51,221 bases of DNA from Bacteroidaceae bacterium (GTDB lineage: Bacteria > Bacteroidota > Bacteroidia > Bacteroidales > Bacteroidaceae), in NCBI GenBank assembly GCA_017622495.1, contig JAGAQY010000023.1:1-51221 (forward strand). The letters run 5' to 3'. How positions within the stretch are numbered: the stretch's first letter is position 1; each line of letters starts with the position of its first letter. Below are positions 45,601-51,221 of this stretch, one piece after another. The position numbers were made by a program, and so were the translations under genes. Under the pieces are notes generated by a model. It had not been told where the DNA came from. It did no database searches and worked only from the letters and a program-made list of their open reading frames with translations.

Positions 45601-46644
45601 CTCTTCAAGCAGATTTTCCGCGCTACGAACGCCATCAATGCAAAGACCTTCGGCTTTGGCCTGGGGCTGATTTCGATCTATAGATATGTAACCCAGATGA
45701 AAGGCCGCATCGACGTCAAGAGCATTCTCAACGAAGGGTCCGATTTCCACATACGTTTTCCGCGAGGGAAGAAACACTACGACATACAGACTACAGAATT
45801 TGTAGAAACGCCCGATACCCCCGCCCATGCGCTTCCACAAGTATCAATACCACAGTTCGACGACGGCACCTCTGCCGACGATCAGCGCCACCGTCTGCTC
45901 ATCGTAGAGGACAATCCCGAGATGCTGGGATATCTCAAGCGCATGTTCGACAAGGACTTCATCGTCTACACGGCAACCAACGGCAAGGAAGCCATGTCGA
46001 AGATCCCCTATATACAACCACTCATCGTACTGTCTGACGTCATGATGCCCGAGATGCGTGGCGACGACCTGTGCGTATCCATCAAGAGCAATATCGACAC
46101 CTCGCACATTGCCGTCGTACTCATATCGGCATTGTCAGACCAGCAGAGCATCATCAACGGACTATCTGTCAAGGCCGACGCATACGTCACCAAGCCATTC
46201 GACACCAAGATACTACAGCTTACCATCAACAATCTCGTGGAGAGCCGTCTGCAGCTCAGGCAACAGCTGTCCTCCCTCGACACCATCAATGACAACTTCC
46301 CCGACAGCACATCGGAGCTCGACCTCAAGATGATGGCAGAGATGAAAGAGATTATTGAAAACAATCTTTCCAACAATGACTTCACTGTAGACACATTAGC
46401 CTACGAACTACGTGTGAGCCGCACCTCACTATACAATAAGATAAAGGGGCTCACCGGTAATACCCCGTCAGACATGATTCGCACATACCGCATCAACAAA
46501 GCCAAGACACTGCTCCACGACCATCATCACACCATCTCCGAGGTTGCCGAGATGGTAGGCTTTTCCGATCAGAAATACTTCCGCGAAGTATTCAAGAAGG
46601 CAGTGGGCATGACTCCCAGCGAGTATGCCAAATCAAAAGATTAG
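42649..46644 (+). CDS. Hybrid two-component system protein (Reg_prop sensor, His kinase, receiver, AraC output)
   Basis: 1331 residues in one chain. A signal peptide or N-terminal anchor (VIVLLLLSLLCIPGFG) precedes a periplasmic Reg_prop beta-propeller (about 30-680; ENLWLVTNLGRVVRYN, ETLWIGTKDGLYIFD) and a Y_Y_Y domain (about 700-775). One transmembrane helix follows at about 784-802. Inside the cell: HisKA with HDIRTPLALIKAPLEEL (His about 827), HATPase with NLLSNAIKYSEEGD and FGFGLGLISIYRYV, receiver LLIVEDNPEMLGYL with SDVMMPEM (about 1083-1195), and an AraC HTH (VSRTSLYNKIKGLTGNTPSD). Such proteins sense oligosaccharides and switch on glycan-use genes. No susC/susD pair is adjacent, so its target is unclear. 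Confidence 0.94.
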   Translation: MMKAIFMKNMRVIVLLLLSLLCIPGFGQIYKYIGLEDGLSSRNVYAVQQSNGGFMWFLTDNGIDRYDGSEITNYDITIGGHKFTEYSTSQFVYDKVEDNLWLVTNLGRVVRYNYHLSDFEVMYLPPIYSDQSDVLRSAVSPIDSKGNIWIFIANEVFCYNIRTLEGRKMKLDAPDDIPTYSAIVAKNDTTLYIGTKGGIYTGSIKDDSIHVSTIEVLQPYYINANTLYYHNTSNTLLIGSEDKGIYALKEHSQTVIHDETLLPDVRVTKIIPTNKNDEILFSTNAACVYQMDIHECIPHPFLAADFTTNYRMNTDNVADICIDMDGQLWMCSFPQGLTIHNDSYPDFNWVKRSLIKTNTLNNNSVDCIIEDSDHDLWYATDNGISLYQEKSDEWHTMLSIADKSPNRNHYFLTLCEVKPGVVLAGGYAAGIYIIYKHSKQARFVRPDLISPEKYIQTMFLDKYDNTIWMGGENQLINISYVGGNIKVNHAEVFRSVNYITERDAETLWIGTKDGLYIFDKLTHEKQRVELPLERFKVNTIHREADGTLYIGTHHNGLVVYNEKSNYYYKYDKSNSALTNDCMKCIVNTDNGSLFISSDAGIVRFDKRTKRITTWTSDQGLQNINFSIRAGTRTHQRTMMFAGDNGVIEISENVNLPHIYKGKLVLSDLYIGNTRVTPDSEDSPIKDAVNNVKKIRLSNSQSNAAIKVKCINHIYPSDCVVTWTLDNPNKENVQWNPLNEDKLITFNGLKAGKYNLTIQAISNESGEKLDERTITAIIRPPFYLSFVGLLVEFFIVFIIFILTRKYLKSANAMHITNDKINFFINTAHDIRTPLALIKAPLEELNQNTSLGVEEREAVSMALRNTNMLSHMTDSVMRYELASIEKGITRIERHEAIAHFQSQIDKISQLAQTKHQTIIFEHPDEPFEIWVDTRKLNSIIQNLLSNAIKYSEEGDSIVMHLYCESKNWGFHVTDNGIGISEEGQQKLFKQIFRATNAINAKTFGFGLGLISIYRYVTQMKGRIDVKSILNEGSDFHIRFPRGKKHYDIQTTEFVETPDTPAHALPQVSIPQFDDGTSADDQRHRLLIVEDNPEMLGYLKRMFDKDFIVYTATNGKEAMSKIPYIQPLIVLSDVMMPEMRGDDLCVSIKSNIDTSHIAVVLISALSDQQSIINGLSVKADAYVTKPFDTKILQLTINNLVESRLQLRQQLSSLDTINDNFPDSTSELDLKMMAEMKEIIENNLSNNDFTVDTLAYELRVSRTSLYNKIKGLTGNTPSDMIRTYRINKAKTLLHDHHHTISEVAEMVGFSDQKYFREVFKKAVGMTPSEYAKSKD

Positions 46645-46679
46645 GGGAGCGGGATTAGGGTCACCGTCTGACTCATCCC

Positions 46680-47447
46680 CTATCTCAGCTGTATATGATG
46701 TGTAGCAGGGTCATAGTAGAGATCCTTGCTATCAAGAAACGCCGATATAGCCCCCCGTTGCGACAGTTCGTCCAACGTACCCGTCTGCAAGCCATCCTGC
46801 TGCAACAGCCATATATAGTCGGCTGTCTGGAACGCTATCTCGAGGTCGTGCGTAGAGAGCAGTATGAGTTTATGCTGCTCATGTGCCAAGCGCCTCAGCA
46901 GTTGCATCATGGCAATCTTGCTCGGATAGTCGAGAAAGGCCGTAGGCTCATCAAGGAAGATGACGGGAGTCTGCTGTGCAAGAGCCTTGGCTATCATCAC
47001 CTTCTGTCGTTCACCATCACTGAGCTGATGCAGTTTACGGTAACGCAGCTCTTCGATAGCCACCCATGCTAAAGCCTCATCCACAATACGGCGGTCGGCC
47101 TGCGTGAGTGTTCCCCAGAAAGTCGTATAGGGTATGCGTCCCAGCCCAACCACCTCCTCCACCGTGAGGTCGGCCGACATGTTACGTTCGGTAAGCACTA
47201 CACCGATCTTCTCAGACAGTTCCTTGGCCGAATAGTCTGCTACCGACTTGCCATCTATGCAGACCTCTCCCCTCAACGGAGGCTGAAAAGCCGCCATAGT
47301 GCGCATCAAGGTAGACTTACCCACTCCATTAGCACCAATGAGACATGCAAGCACGCCACGTGGCAGCGAAGCATTGAGCGTCTCAGCTACAATACTCCGC
47401 TTAGTATCATCAGCATAGCCTATATAGAGATTGCGTAACTCAAGCAT
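46680..47447 (-). CDS. ABC transporter ATP-binding protein (FecE/BtuD type)
   Basis: A 255-residue ABC ATPase with Walker A LIGANGVGKSTLMRT (about residues 37-51), signature LSDGERQKVMIAKAL, Walker B VIFLDEPTAFLD and the switch His in LLSTHDLEIAF. The spacing and the NMSADLTVEEVVGLGRIPYT segment fit importers of siderophore, haem or cobalamin (FepC/BtuD type). The usual permease and binding-protein genes are not next to it: the hybrid two-component gene converges on one side and a repeat-filled gap and peptidase gene lie on the other. It is therefore an orphan ATPase, and its permease must be encoded elsewhere. Confidence 0.88.
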   Translation of the reverse strand: MLELRNLYIGYADDTKRSIVAETLNASLPRGVLACLIGANGVGKSTLMRTMAAFQPPLRGEVCIDGKSVADYSAKELSEKIGVVLTERNMSADLTVEEVVGLGRIPYTTFWGTLTQADRRIVDEALAWVAIEELRYRKLHQLSDGERQKVMIAKALAQQTPVIFLDEPTAFLDYPSKIAMMQLLRRLAHEQHKLILLSTHDLEIAFQTADYIWLLQQDGLQTGTLDELSQRGAISAFLDSKDLYYDPATHHIQLR

Positions 47448-47452
47448 TGGAT

Positions 47453-47640
47453 AGAAAGTTGAAAGTTGAGAGATGAAAGATGAGAGATGAAAGATGAAAG
47501 ATGAAAGATGAAAGACGCAGCGTAGCGAGTGCAGAAACCGCTTGCGGGATTATGCCGAGCAAGCAAGTCTTCTTAAATGCAAAGCATTTATAAAGATGAA
47601 AGATGAAAGATGAAAGATGAAAGTTGAAAGATGAGAGATA
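47453..47640. repeat. GATGAAA heptad arrays flanking a hairpin core
   Basis: Two arrays of GATGAAA-type 7-bp units (47453-47514 and 47594-47640) flank an 80-bp core that contains small perfect hairpins, CCGC-TT-GCGG and AAATGC-AAA-GCATTT. The arrays run in the same direction. The element lies immediately upstream of the ABC ATPase start codon (47447). Confidence 0.85.
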
Positions 47641-47646
47641 ATATTA

Positions 47647-47747
47647 ATCTGTGATAATCCGATAAACCTGCGTTATCTGCGTCCCATTAAACACTAAACA
47701 CTAAACACTAAACTCTAAACTTAAAAACTCAAAAACTTAAAAACTCA
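47647..47747. repeat. ATCTG-type decamers, AAACACT heptads and AAACTYAA octads
   Basis: 47647-47684 has degenerate units such as ATCTGTGATA and ATCTGCGTCC. 47686-47720 is AAACACT repeated five times with changes. 47721-47747 alternates AAACTTAA and AAACTCAA, period 8. The gap between the peptidase and ABC genes consists almost entirely of such repeats. Confidence 0.75.
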
Positions 47748-47754
47748 CCCCCCA

Positions 47755-49041
47755 TCACCTTGCCCAGCGGCGCAGTATCTTCATTATCTTCTTCTGGGTA
47801 TCTTCGGGCATGGTGCCGATGCGAGCTTTGTGCGAGCCACCCGGTTCTACAAACACATGCATCTTCTTCTTCCCTTCGAGCCAGGTCACGCCTGTGGCCG
47901 ACCACGGGTCATACTCACCATAGATAAACATCATGGGGCAGTCCTCCTCTTCAAGGAATGCATTGACACGCTCATACAGGTTCGTATCAAACTCAATGTA
48001 TGTGAGTGAATCGGGAATCATCACACGGCGCATGTAACCCTCTGCATGAGGCACCGAGAGATACTCCTCGAAGGGTTCCGTTTCGTATCCATAATATCCA
48101 ATCTCGCGCATAGCCTGCACATTGAACGAGGTGTACGGTGTCTGCTGGGCAAAGTAGCTAGGCTCACACTTATCTATCAAGTGCTTATAGTAAGCACTGT
48201 CCGTTGCAGCCAGAGCAGGAATCTGATTTACATCATCGCCCCACTGCCAGAATGCAAAGGAATACTCGAGCACGGCCAAGTCATAAATCTCGCTGATGGG
48301 TACTCTGAAGGTATATCCCTTACGTGCACAATAGTCGGCAAACATAGGTTCTATGGCCTCTCTGCGCTTGAGCACCTCCAGTTGAAACTCCTTGATGCGT
48401 GCACGCACCTCAGGAGTACCCGCTTCATTGATAAAAGGTTCATGGCGCCCATCCTCGAGCGACTTGTTGAGCGGTGCCACATACGATACCGAGCCATCCA
48501 CATCGTCAGGATAGAACGTGCGGTAAAACATGGTAGTCTGCCCACCCTTGCTTATACCCGTCGTAAACCACTTGCCCGGATATATCTCACGCAAGAGGTT
48601 GCGTATATGGTGATAGTCACCGGCAGAGTTCTCCACGGTCAGATGTTTCCAGTCGCAAGGCTGGGGGGTAGACTCCAGGAAGTATCTATGCTCTACGAAA
48701 ACGAGATTGGCCTCGAGCAGTGTAGACAGCTCCTCCTGATAGGCCGGGCTCAAGGCATACGCCGCGCCATACCCCTCGGTGACCATCACCGTAGGGCAGT
48801 CAAACCCACGATGCTTGATGATGACGCGCTGCCCGAAGGTACCCTCAGCAGCATCATCCCAGTCAAGCTGTTGGTTAACGAAGCACACGATCTTCTCCAG
48901 TCCGTCGGCAGACGACAGAGCCTTCACCCTGTCCACATCGGGCAACCTGCCCAGCCTGTCTGTCAGGTCTGTGGCCGTAGCCGACACACACACTGCGCTC
49001 GCCACGAGCGCCATCATCATACGTGAAAATTTATTCTTCAT
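47755..49041 (-). CDS. Secreted S37-type serine aminopeptidase
   Basis: A 428-residue protein with a signal peptide (MMMALVASAVCVSATATDL). It has an alpha/beta-hydrolase fold of the S28/S37 prolyl-aminopeptidase group: VFVEHRYFLES, nucleophile elbow TGISKGGQTTMFYR (Ser about 177), acid residue in FIYGEYDPWSATG and His in VEPGGSHKARIGT. Members of Peptidase_S37 release N-terminal tripeptides or other short peptides outside the cytoplasm. The protein probably helps peptide feeding in the periplasm. It is followed on the same strand, after a repeat-filled gap, by the ABC ATPase; no functional link is claimed. Confidence 0.85.
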   Translation of the reverse strand: MKNKFSRMMMALVASAVCVSATATDLTDRLGRLPDVDRVKALSSADGLEKIVCFVNQQLDWDDAAEGTFGQRVIIKHRGFDCPTVMVTEGYGAAYALSPAYQEELSTLLEANLVFVEHRYFLESTPQPCDWKHLTVENSAGDYHHIRNLLREIYPGKWFTTGISKGGQTTMFYRTFYPDDVDGSVSYVAPLNKSLEDGRHEPFINEAGTPEVRARIKEFQLEVLKRREAIEPMFADYCARKGYTFRVPISEIYDLAVLEYSFAFWQWGDDVNQIPALAATDSAYYKHLIDKCEPSYFAQQTPYTSFNVQAMREIGYYGYETEPFEEYLSVPHAEGYMRRVMIPDSLTYIEFDTNLYERVNAFLEEEDCPMMFIYGEYDPWSATGVTWLEGKKKMHVFVEPGGSHKARIGTMPEDTQKKIMKILRRWAR

Positions 49042-49094
49042 ATCCTTATTATTCGTTTGTCAATTAAGAATCTGTTTTTAAATTTATTTCGAGT

Positions 49095-49140
49095 TTAGCG
49101 GAATTGTGAATTGTCAATTGTGAATTGTGAATTATGAATT
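49095..49140. repeat. AATTGTG heptad repeat at the TIR gene end
   Basis: Six 7-bp units of the form AATTGTG, AATTGTC or AATTATG run up to and across the stop codon of the TIR-Sel1 gene (49132-49134). The last units form the end of the coding sequence. Confidence 0.75.
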
Positions 49141-50211
49141 ACCCTCAAGCTCCTCGAGCCGTTTCTTGGCATGTGTACTACCTAAGCAAGCCGCGCGGTC
49201 ATAGTATGCCAGAGCCAGTTCCCTGTTTTCAGGCACCCCTTCACCAAAGTAGTACGAGTTGCCCAGGTTATACAGTGCACGCACATTGCCCTGCTCTGCC
49301 GCCTTCTCATACCAATACACCGATCGTTCATAGTTTTCGGGAAGTCCCTCACCATAGTAGTAGCAATTACCGAGGTCACACTGTGCCTCATCATGCCCCA
49401 TCTTGGCAGCCTTCTCATACCACATCACAGCCTCATAATAACTCTGCGCCACACCGTTGCCGCAATAATAGGCCTCAGCTATGCGATAACACTCATTGGC
49501 GTCGTCCACAGCCTCTATAGATGGCATCTGCACGATTCTCCCATTCGCTTTGTCCCCGGCCACCTCCAGTGTCATGTCATCATCTTCGGGCAAGAAGTCA
49601 TCATCATCCTCGGGCAAATATTGTAGATGGTCCTCAGGGATGACGAATGAGGGTTGAGGGGTGATGGATGAGCCAAGTGCTTCGCTATTGAGGGATGAGG
49701 GTTGCTCTTCCCTTTGGTCAGCAAACTCCGTTTGAGGGTCAATAGATGATGGATGATAGTCGATGGTTGAGGGTGCCATCTGGATAGCAACGTCAACGTT
49801 ATCGTTATCGTCAACGTTATCGTCAACGTTATCGTCAACGTCAACGTCATCGTCAACGTCCGTTCCCTGCCCACCTATCAATGAGGCAATCCAGTTCGCA
49901 TAGCGGTTGGCCTCCATCAAGAGTTCCTCTCCATCGGCCTGTCCTATGGTAAGCACAGGTATATCATTCTTTGTAGCCGTCTCTATCTCGCGGTTCATCT
50001 GCGGTGTAGAGTTGTAGTTCTTCGTATAGGCTACCAGCAGCATGCGGGTTTCAGCGAGAGCATTCTGTGATGCTACAGAGAAGAGACTTCCCGCAGGAAT
50101 ATCCCTACAGCCAAGGAAGCATCGTATGCCCTTTTTCTCCATTTTTTCACACAGCGCCTCTGCCCATTGCTGGTCCTTCGTCGCGTGCGTGATAACTACA
50201 TCGTATAACAT
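49132..50211 (-). CDS. TIR domain protein with repeat-derived linker and Sel1 repeats
   Basis: About 359 residues from the ATG at 50209-50211 (MLYDVVITHATKDQQWAEAL); an upstream start at 50268 would begin inside the promoter. Residues 1-115 are a TIR domain (KKGIRCFLGCRDIPAGSLFS, then QMNREIETATKNDIPVLTIG, whose Glu could be the NADase residue). The linker (about 120-235) is acidic and encoded by hexamer and heptad repeats, including VDVDDDVDVDDNVDDNVDDN. The C-terminal 110 residues are three Sel1 repeats (EAVMWYEKAAKMGHDEAQCD, RSVYWYEKAAEQGNVRALYN, LALAYYDRAACLGSTHAKKR), a protein-binding scaffold. TIR-Sel1 proteins may act in signalling or phage defence; this is inference. Confidence 0.85.
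   Translation of the reverse strand: MLYDVVITHATKDQQWAEALCEKMEKKGIRCFLGCRDIPAGSLFSVASQNALAETRMLLVAYTKNYNSTPQMNREIETATKNDIPVLTIGQADGEELLMEANRYANWIASLIGGQGTDVDDDVDVDDNVDDNVDDNDNVDVAIQMAPSTIDYHPSSIDPQTEFADQREEQPSSLNSEALGSSITPQPSFVIPEDHLQYLPEDDDDFLPEDDDMTLEVAGDKANGRIVQMPSIEAVDDANECYRIAEAYYCGNGVAQSYYEAVMWYEKAAKMGHDEAQCDLGNCYYYGEGLPENYERSVYWYEKAAEQGNVRALYNLGNSYYFGEGVPENRELALAYYDRAACLGSTHAKKRLEELEGNS
49640..49784. repeat. Heptad arrays within the TIR-Sel1 coding sequence
   Basis: Consecutive 7-bp units such as GATGACG-AATGAGG-GTTGAGG-GGTGATG and GATGATG-GATGATA-GTCGATG-GTTGAGG run in three blocks around short cores that contain TGCTTCGC and GGTCAGCAAACTCC. They are open in the TIR frame and encode a Ser/Pro/Gln-rich linker. 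Confidence 0.8.
49788..49861. repeat. CAACGT/TATCGT hexamer array within the TIR-Sel1 coding sequence
   Basis: About twelve 6-bp units (CAACGT, TATCGT, CATCGT) in tandem. They encode the Asp/Val/Asn run of the linker. A hexamer keeps the frame, so copy number can change without frameshift. Confidence 0.85.
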
Positions 50212-50237
50212 TTTCACATGATTTATAAATATCGTGC

Positions 50238-50268
50238 CAAAGATACGAATAAGCGAGCGAATAAACAA
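50238..50268 (-). promoter_or_regulatory. TIR gene promoter inside repeat copy 1
   Basis: On the minus strand TATCTTTG (50238-50245) is 27 bp before the TIR start codon, with TTG (50266-50268) 20 bp upstream. The box lies at the left end of the first 178-bp repeat copy; copies 2 and 3 have the altered box TATCTTTA or TATCTTAA. Confidence 0.65.
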
Positions 50269-50630
50269 TACTTTGATTAGGAAAGCTCGCTTGCATAATC
50301 AGAGTGTTGATTTATTCACTGAGCCGACGCGGAGCATTAGCGTCGGTTGCGACGGCGAGAACTTTAGTTCTCCCAAGGAGTGCGGCTTGCCGCCCAGTAT
50401 TTTCTTGATTTATCATAAAGATACGAATAAGCGAGCGAATAAACAACACTTTGATTAGGAAAGCTTGCTTGCATAATCAGAGTGTTGATTTATTCACTGA
50501 GCCGACGCGGAGCATTAGCGTCGGTTGCGACGGCGAGAACTTTAGTTCTCCCAAGGAGTGCGGCTTGCCGCCCAGTATCTTCTTGACGAAGTCATTAAGA
50601 TACGAATAAGCGAGCGAATAAACAACAACT
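50239..50630. repeat. 178-bp tandem repeat, 2.2 copies, rich in hairpins
   Basis: Copy 1 begins at about 50241, copy 2 at 50419 and a partial copy 3 at 50598, so periods are 178 and 179 bp. The two full copies differ at only a few bases over the first 165. Each unit holds a long imperfect inverted repeat (GAATAAAC... against ...TTTATTC) and perfect hairpins CCGACGC/GCGTCGG, GAGAAC-TTTA-GTTCTC and GCGGC-TT-GCCGC. Confidence 0.9.
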
Positions 50631-50654
50631 GATATGATGATAAAAACACTACAC

Positions 50655-50745
50655 TGAATTTTTCTATTCAGTACACTGTTTACTTTTATTCAGTGTACTG
50701 TTTCCTTCCATTCAGTACACTGTTTTTTCACATTCGCTATACTGA
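50655..50745. repeat. CAGTACACTG repeats in both orientations
   Basis: The decamer CAGTACACTG occurs as direct and inverted copies (about 50670, 50693 as CAGTGTACTG, 50716), with degenerate copies at each end, spaced about 22-23 bp. The first two can form a hairpin. Confidence 0.75.
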
Positions 50746-50769
50746 ATTTTCCTCAGGTGCAACGCCACG

Positions 50770-50880
50770 AAATCGCATGTCCCTTTTTTCAAAATCGCAT
50801 GTCCCTTTTTTCAAAATCGCATGTGCGATTTTTGAAAAACGCACCTGCCTTTTTCCGAAAACGCACATGCGATTCTAAAA
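50770..50880. repeat. AAATCGCATGT repeats, period 22 bp
   Basis: Three near-exact copies of AAAATCGCATGTCCCTTTTT with a 22-bp period, then degenerate and partly inverted copies (AAAACGCACATGCGATT). No spacers between them. Confidence 0.75.
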
Positions 50881-50985
50881 CATATTAGCGATAATTTTAA
50901 AACAGATTCTAACTGTTTAAGGCTCAAAAACGGCTTTTTCACGTGCAGCAAGTACCTATTTCAGCTATATAATGATTTGCATTTA

Positions 50986-51151
50986 CCCCTTGGCATTGGC
51001 ACGGCAAAACGCTTGGTAAATAACTGACTTTCATTATGTAATGCTGCTGCCAACCCCACCTGCCACCCCTTGGCAAGGGTAATCATCCGCCCATAACTTT
51101 CAATTATTAATTTTCAATTTTCAATTCACATGCCAAGGGGTTGCCAAGGGG
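50986..51151. repeat. CCCCTTGGCA inverted set with heptad centre
   Basis: CCCCTTGGCA occurs at 50986-50995 and 51066-51075; its reverse complement at 51131-51140 and 51142-51151 (an 11-bp tandem). Between the inner copies lies a TTTTCAA/TTCAATT heptad array (51096-51128). The arms and heptads together form an element like those at 19500 and 47453. Confidence 0.75.
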
Positions 51152-51198
51152 TCGTGGATGTGGATTATTGTACACACGGCGTATTGTAACTATCAGAT

Positions 51199-51221
51199 TT
51201 TTAATTCTCAATTCTCAATTA
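51199..51221. repeat. AATTCTC heptads at the window edge
   Basis: TTAATTCTCAATTCTCAATTA, 7-bp period, runs to the end of the window and may continue beyond it. Confidence 0.6.

Noticed and set aside
46645..46679. Terminator between the hybrid two-component gene and the ABC gene
   Set aside because: AGGGGA and TCCCCT can pair across about 25 nt, but there is no T run on either side, so a terminator is not supported.
49572..49874. 100-residue minus-strand frame rich in Thr/Leu/Ile
   Set aside because: It is a second frame through the hexamer and heptad repeats of the TIR-Sel1 gene, which has real domains on both sides in its own frame.
50693..50878. 61-residue frame at the right end
   Set aside because: It consists of translated 22-bp repeats (SKSHVPF-like units) and has no start signals.

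Overview
The window reads as a chromosomal segment of a Bacteroidales bacterium, most likely from the Prevotellaceae. Reasons: many start regions carry the Bacteroidota sigma-ABfr promoter (TTTG, about 19-20 bp, TAnnTTTG); there is a hybrid two-component sensor/regulator with a Reg_prop propeller and AraC output; the glycogen synthase is the GT3-like type; there is a FeoA-FeoB fusion with its Cys-rich partner; and several secreted glycosidases and a serine-type sulfatase are present. Genus and species cannot be fixed from sequence reading alone.

Region 1 (about 1-13,000) is an AT-rich accessory/defence island. It holds a DNA phosphorothioation operon (XRE regulator, dndC, dndD and a dndE cut by the window edge; no dndB beside it), a VbhA-like antitoxin-type protein, an AAA ATPase with a DUF234 nuclease-fold tail, a YdeI-like protein that shares a 27-residue C-terminal tail with the antitoxin-like protein, an unrecognised 249-aa protein, a double zinc-ribbon membrane protein interrupted by an in-frame TGA, a translationally coupled pair made of a DUF4209/HEPN-type protein and a PD-(D/E)XK nuclease-type protein, and a class II Fic protein. 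The coupled pair, with palindromic operator-like sites in front of it, is the best candidate here for an uncharacterised defence system.

Region 2 (about 13,000-16,050) is a small minus-strand operon: winged-helix protein, a frameshifted short-chain dehydrogenase, a zinc alcohol dehydrogenase and a small CxxCGxC protein. Region 3 (16,900-21,400) is glycogen metabolism: glycogen synthase and alpha-glucan phosphorylase. Region 4 (21,700-26,530) has four tandem tRNA genes (Gly, Leu, Leu, Gly), a sulfatase, a nitroreductase-like lipoprotein, aroE, a second nitroreductase, tRNA-Gly(CCC) and an FKBP isomerase. Region 5 (26,590-34,930) looks like plant-polysaccharide (possibly pectin/arabinan) use: a large modular secreted glycosidase, tagaturonate reductase and a GH127-type beta-L-arabinofuranosidase. 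Region 6 (35,260-42,360) has feoB with a degenerate G domain, its small partner, tRNA-Cys and purL. Region 7 (42,650-50,210) has a hybrid two-component protein, an ABC ATPase, a secreted S37-type peptidase and a TIR-Sel1 protein.

A pattern running across regions 3-7 is a set of short-period repeats, mostly exactly 7 bp, at intergenic borders and also inside two coding sequences (glycogen synthase and the TIR-Sel1 linker). Several are arranged as inverted arms around a core of tiny perfect hairpins, and the last kilobase is almost entirely repeats, including a 178-bp tandem duplication that carries the TIR promoter. No CRISPR array, insertion sequence transposase, integrase or rRNA gene was seen.
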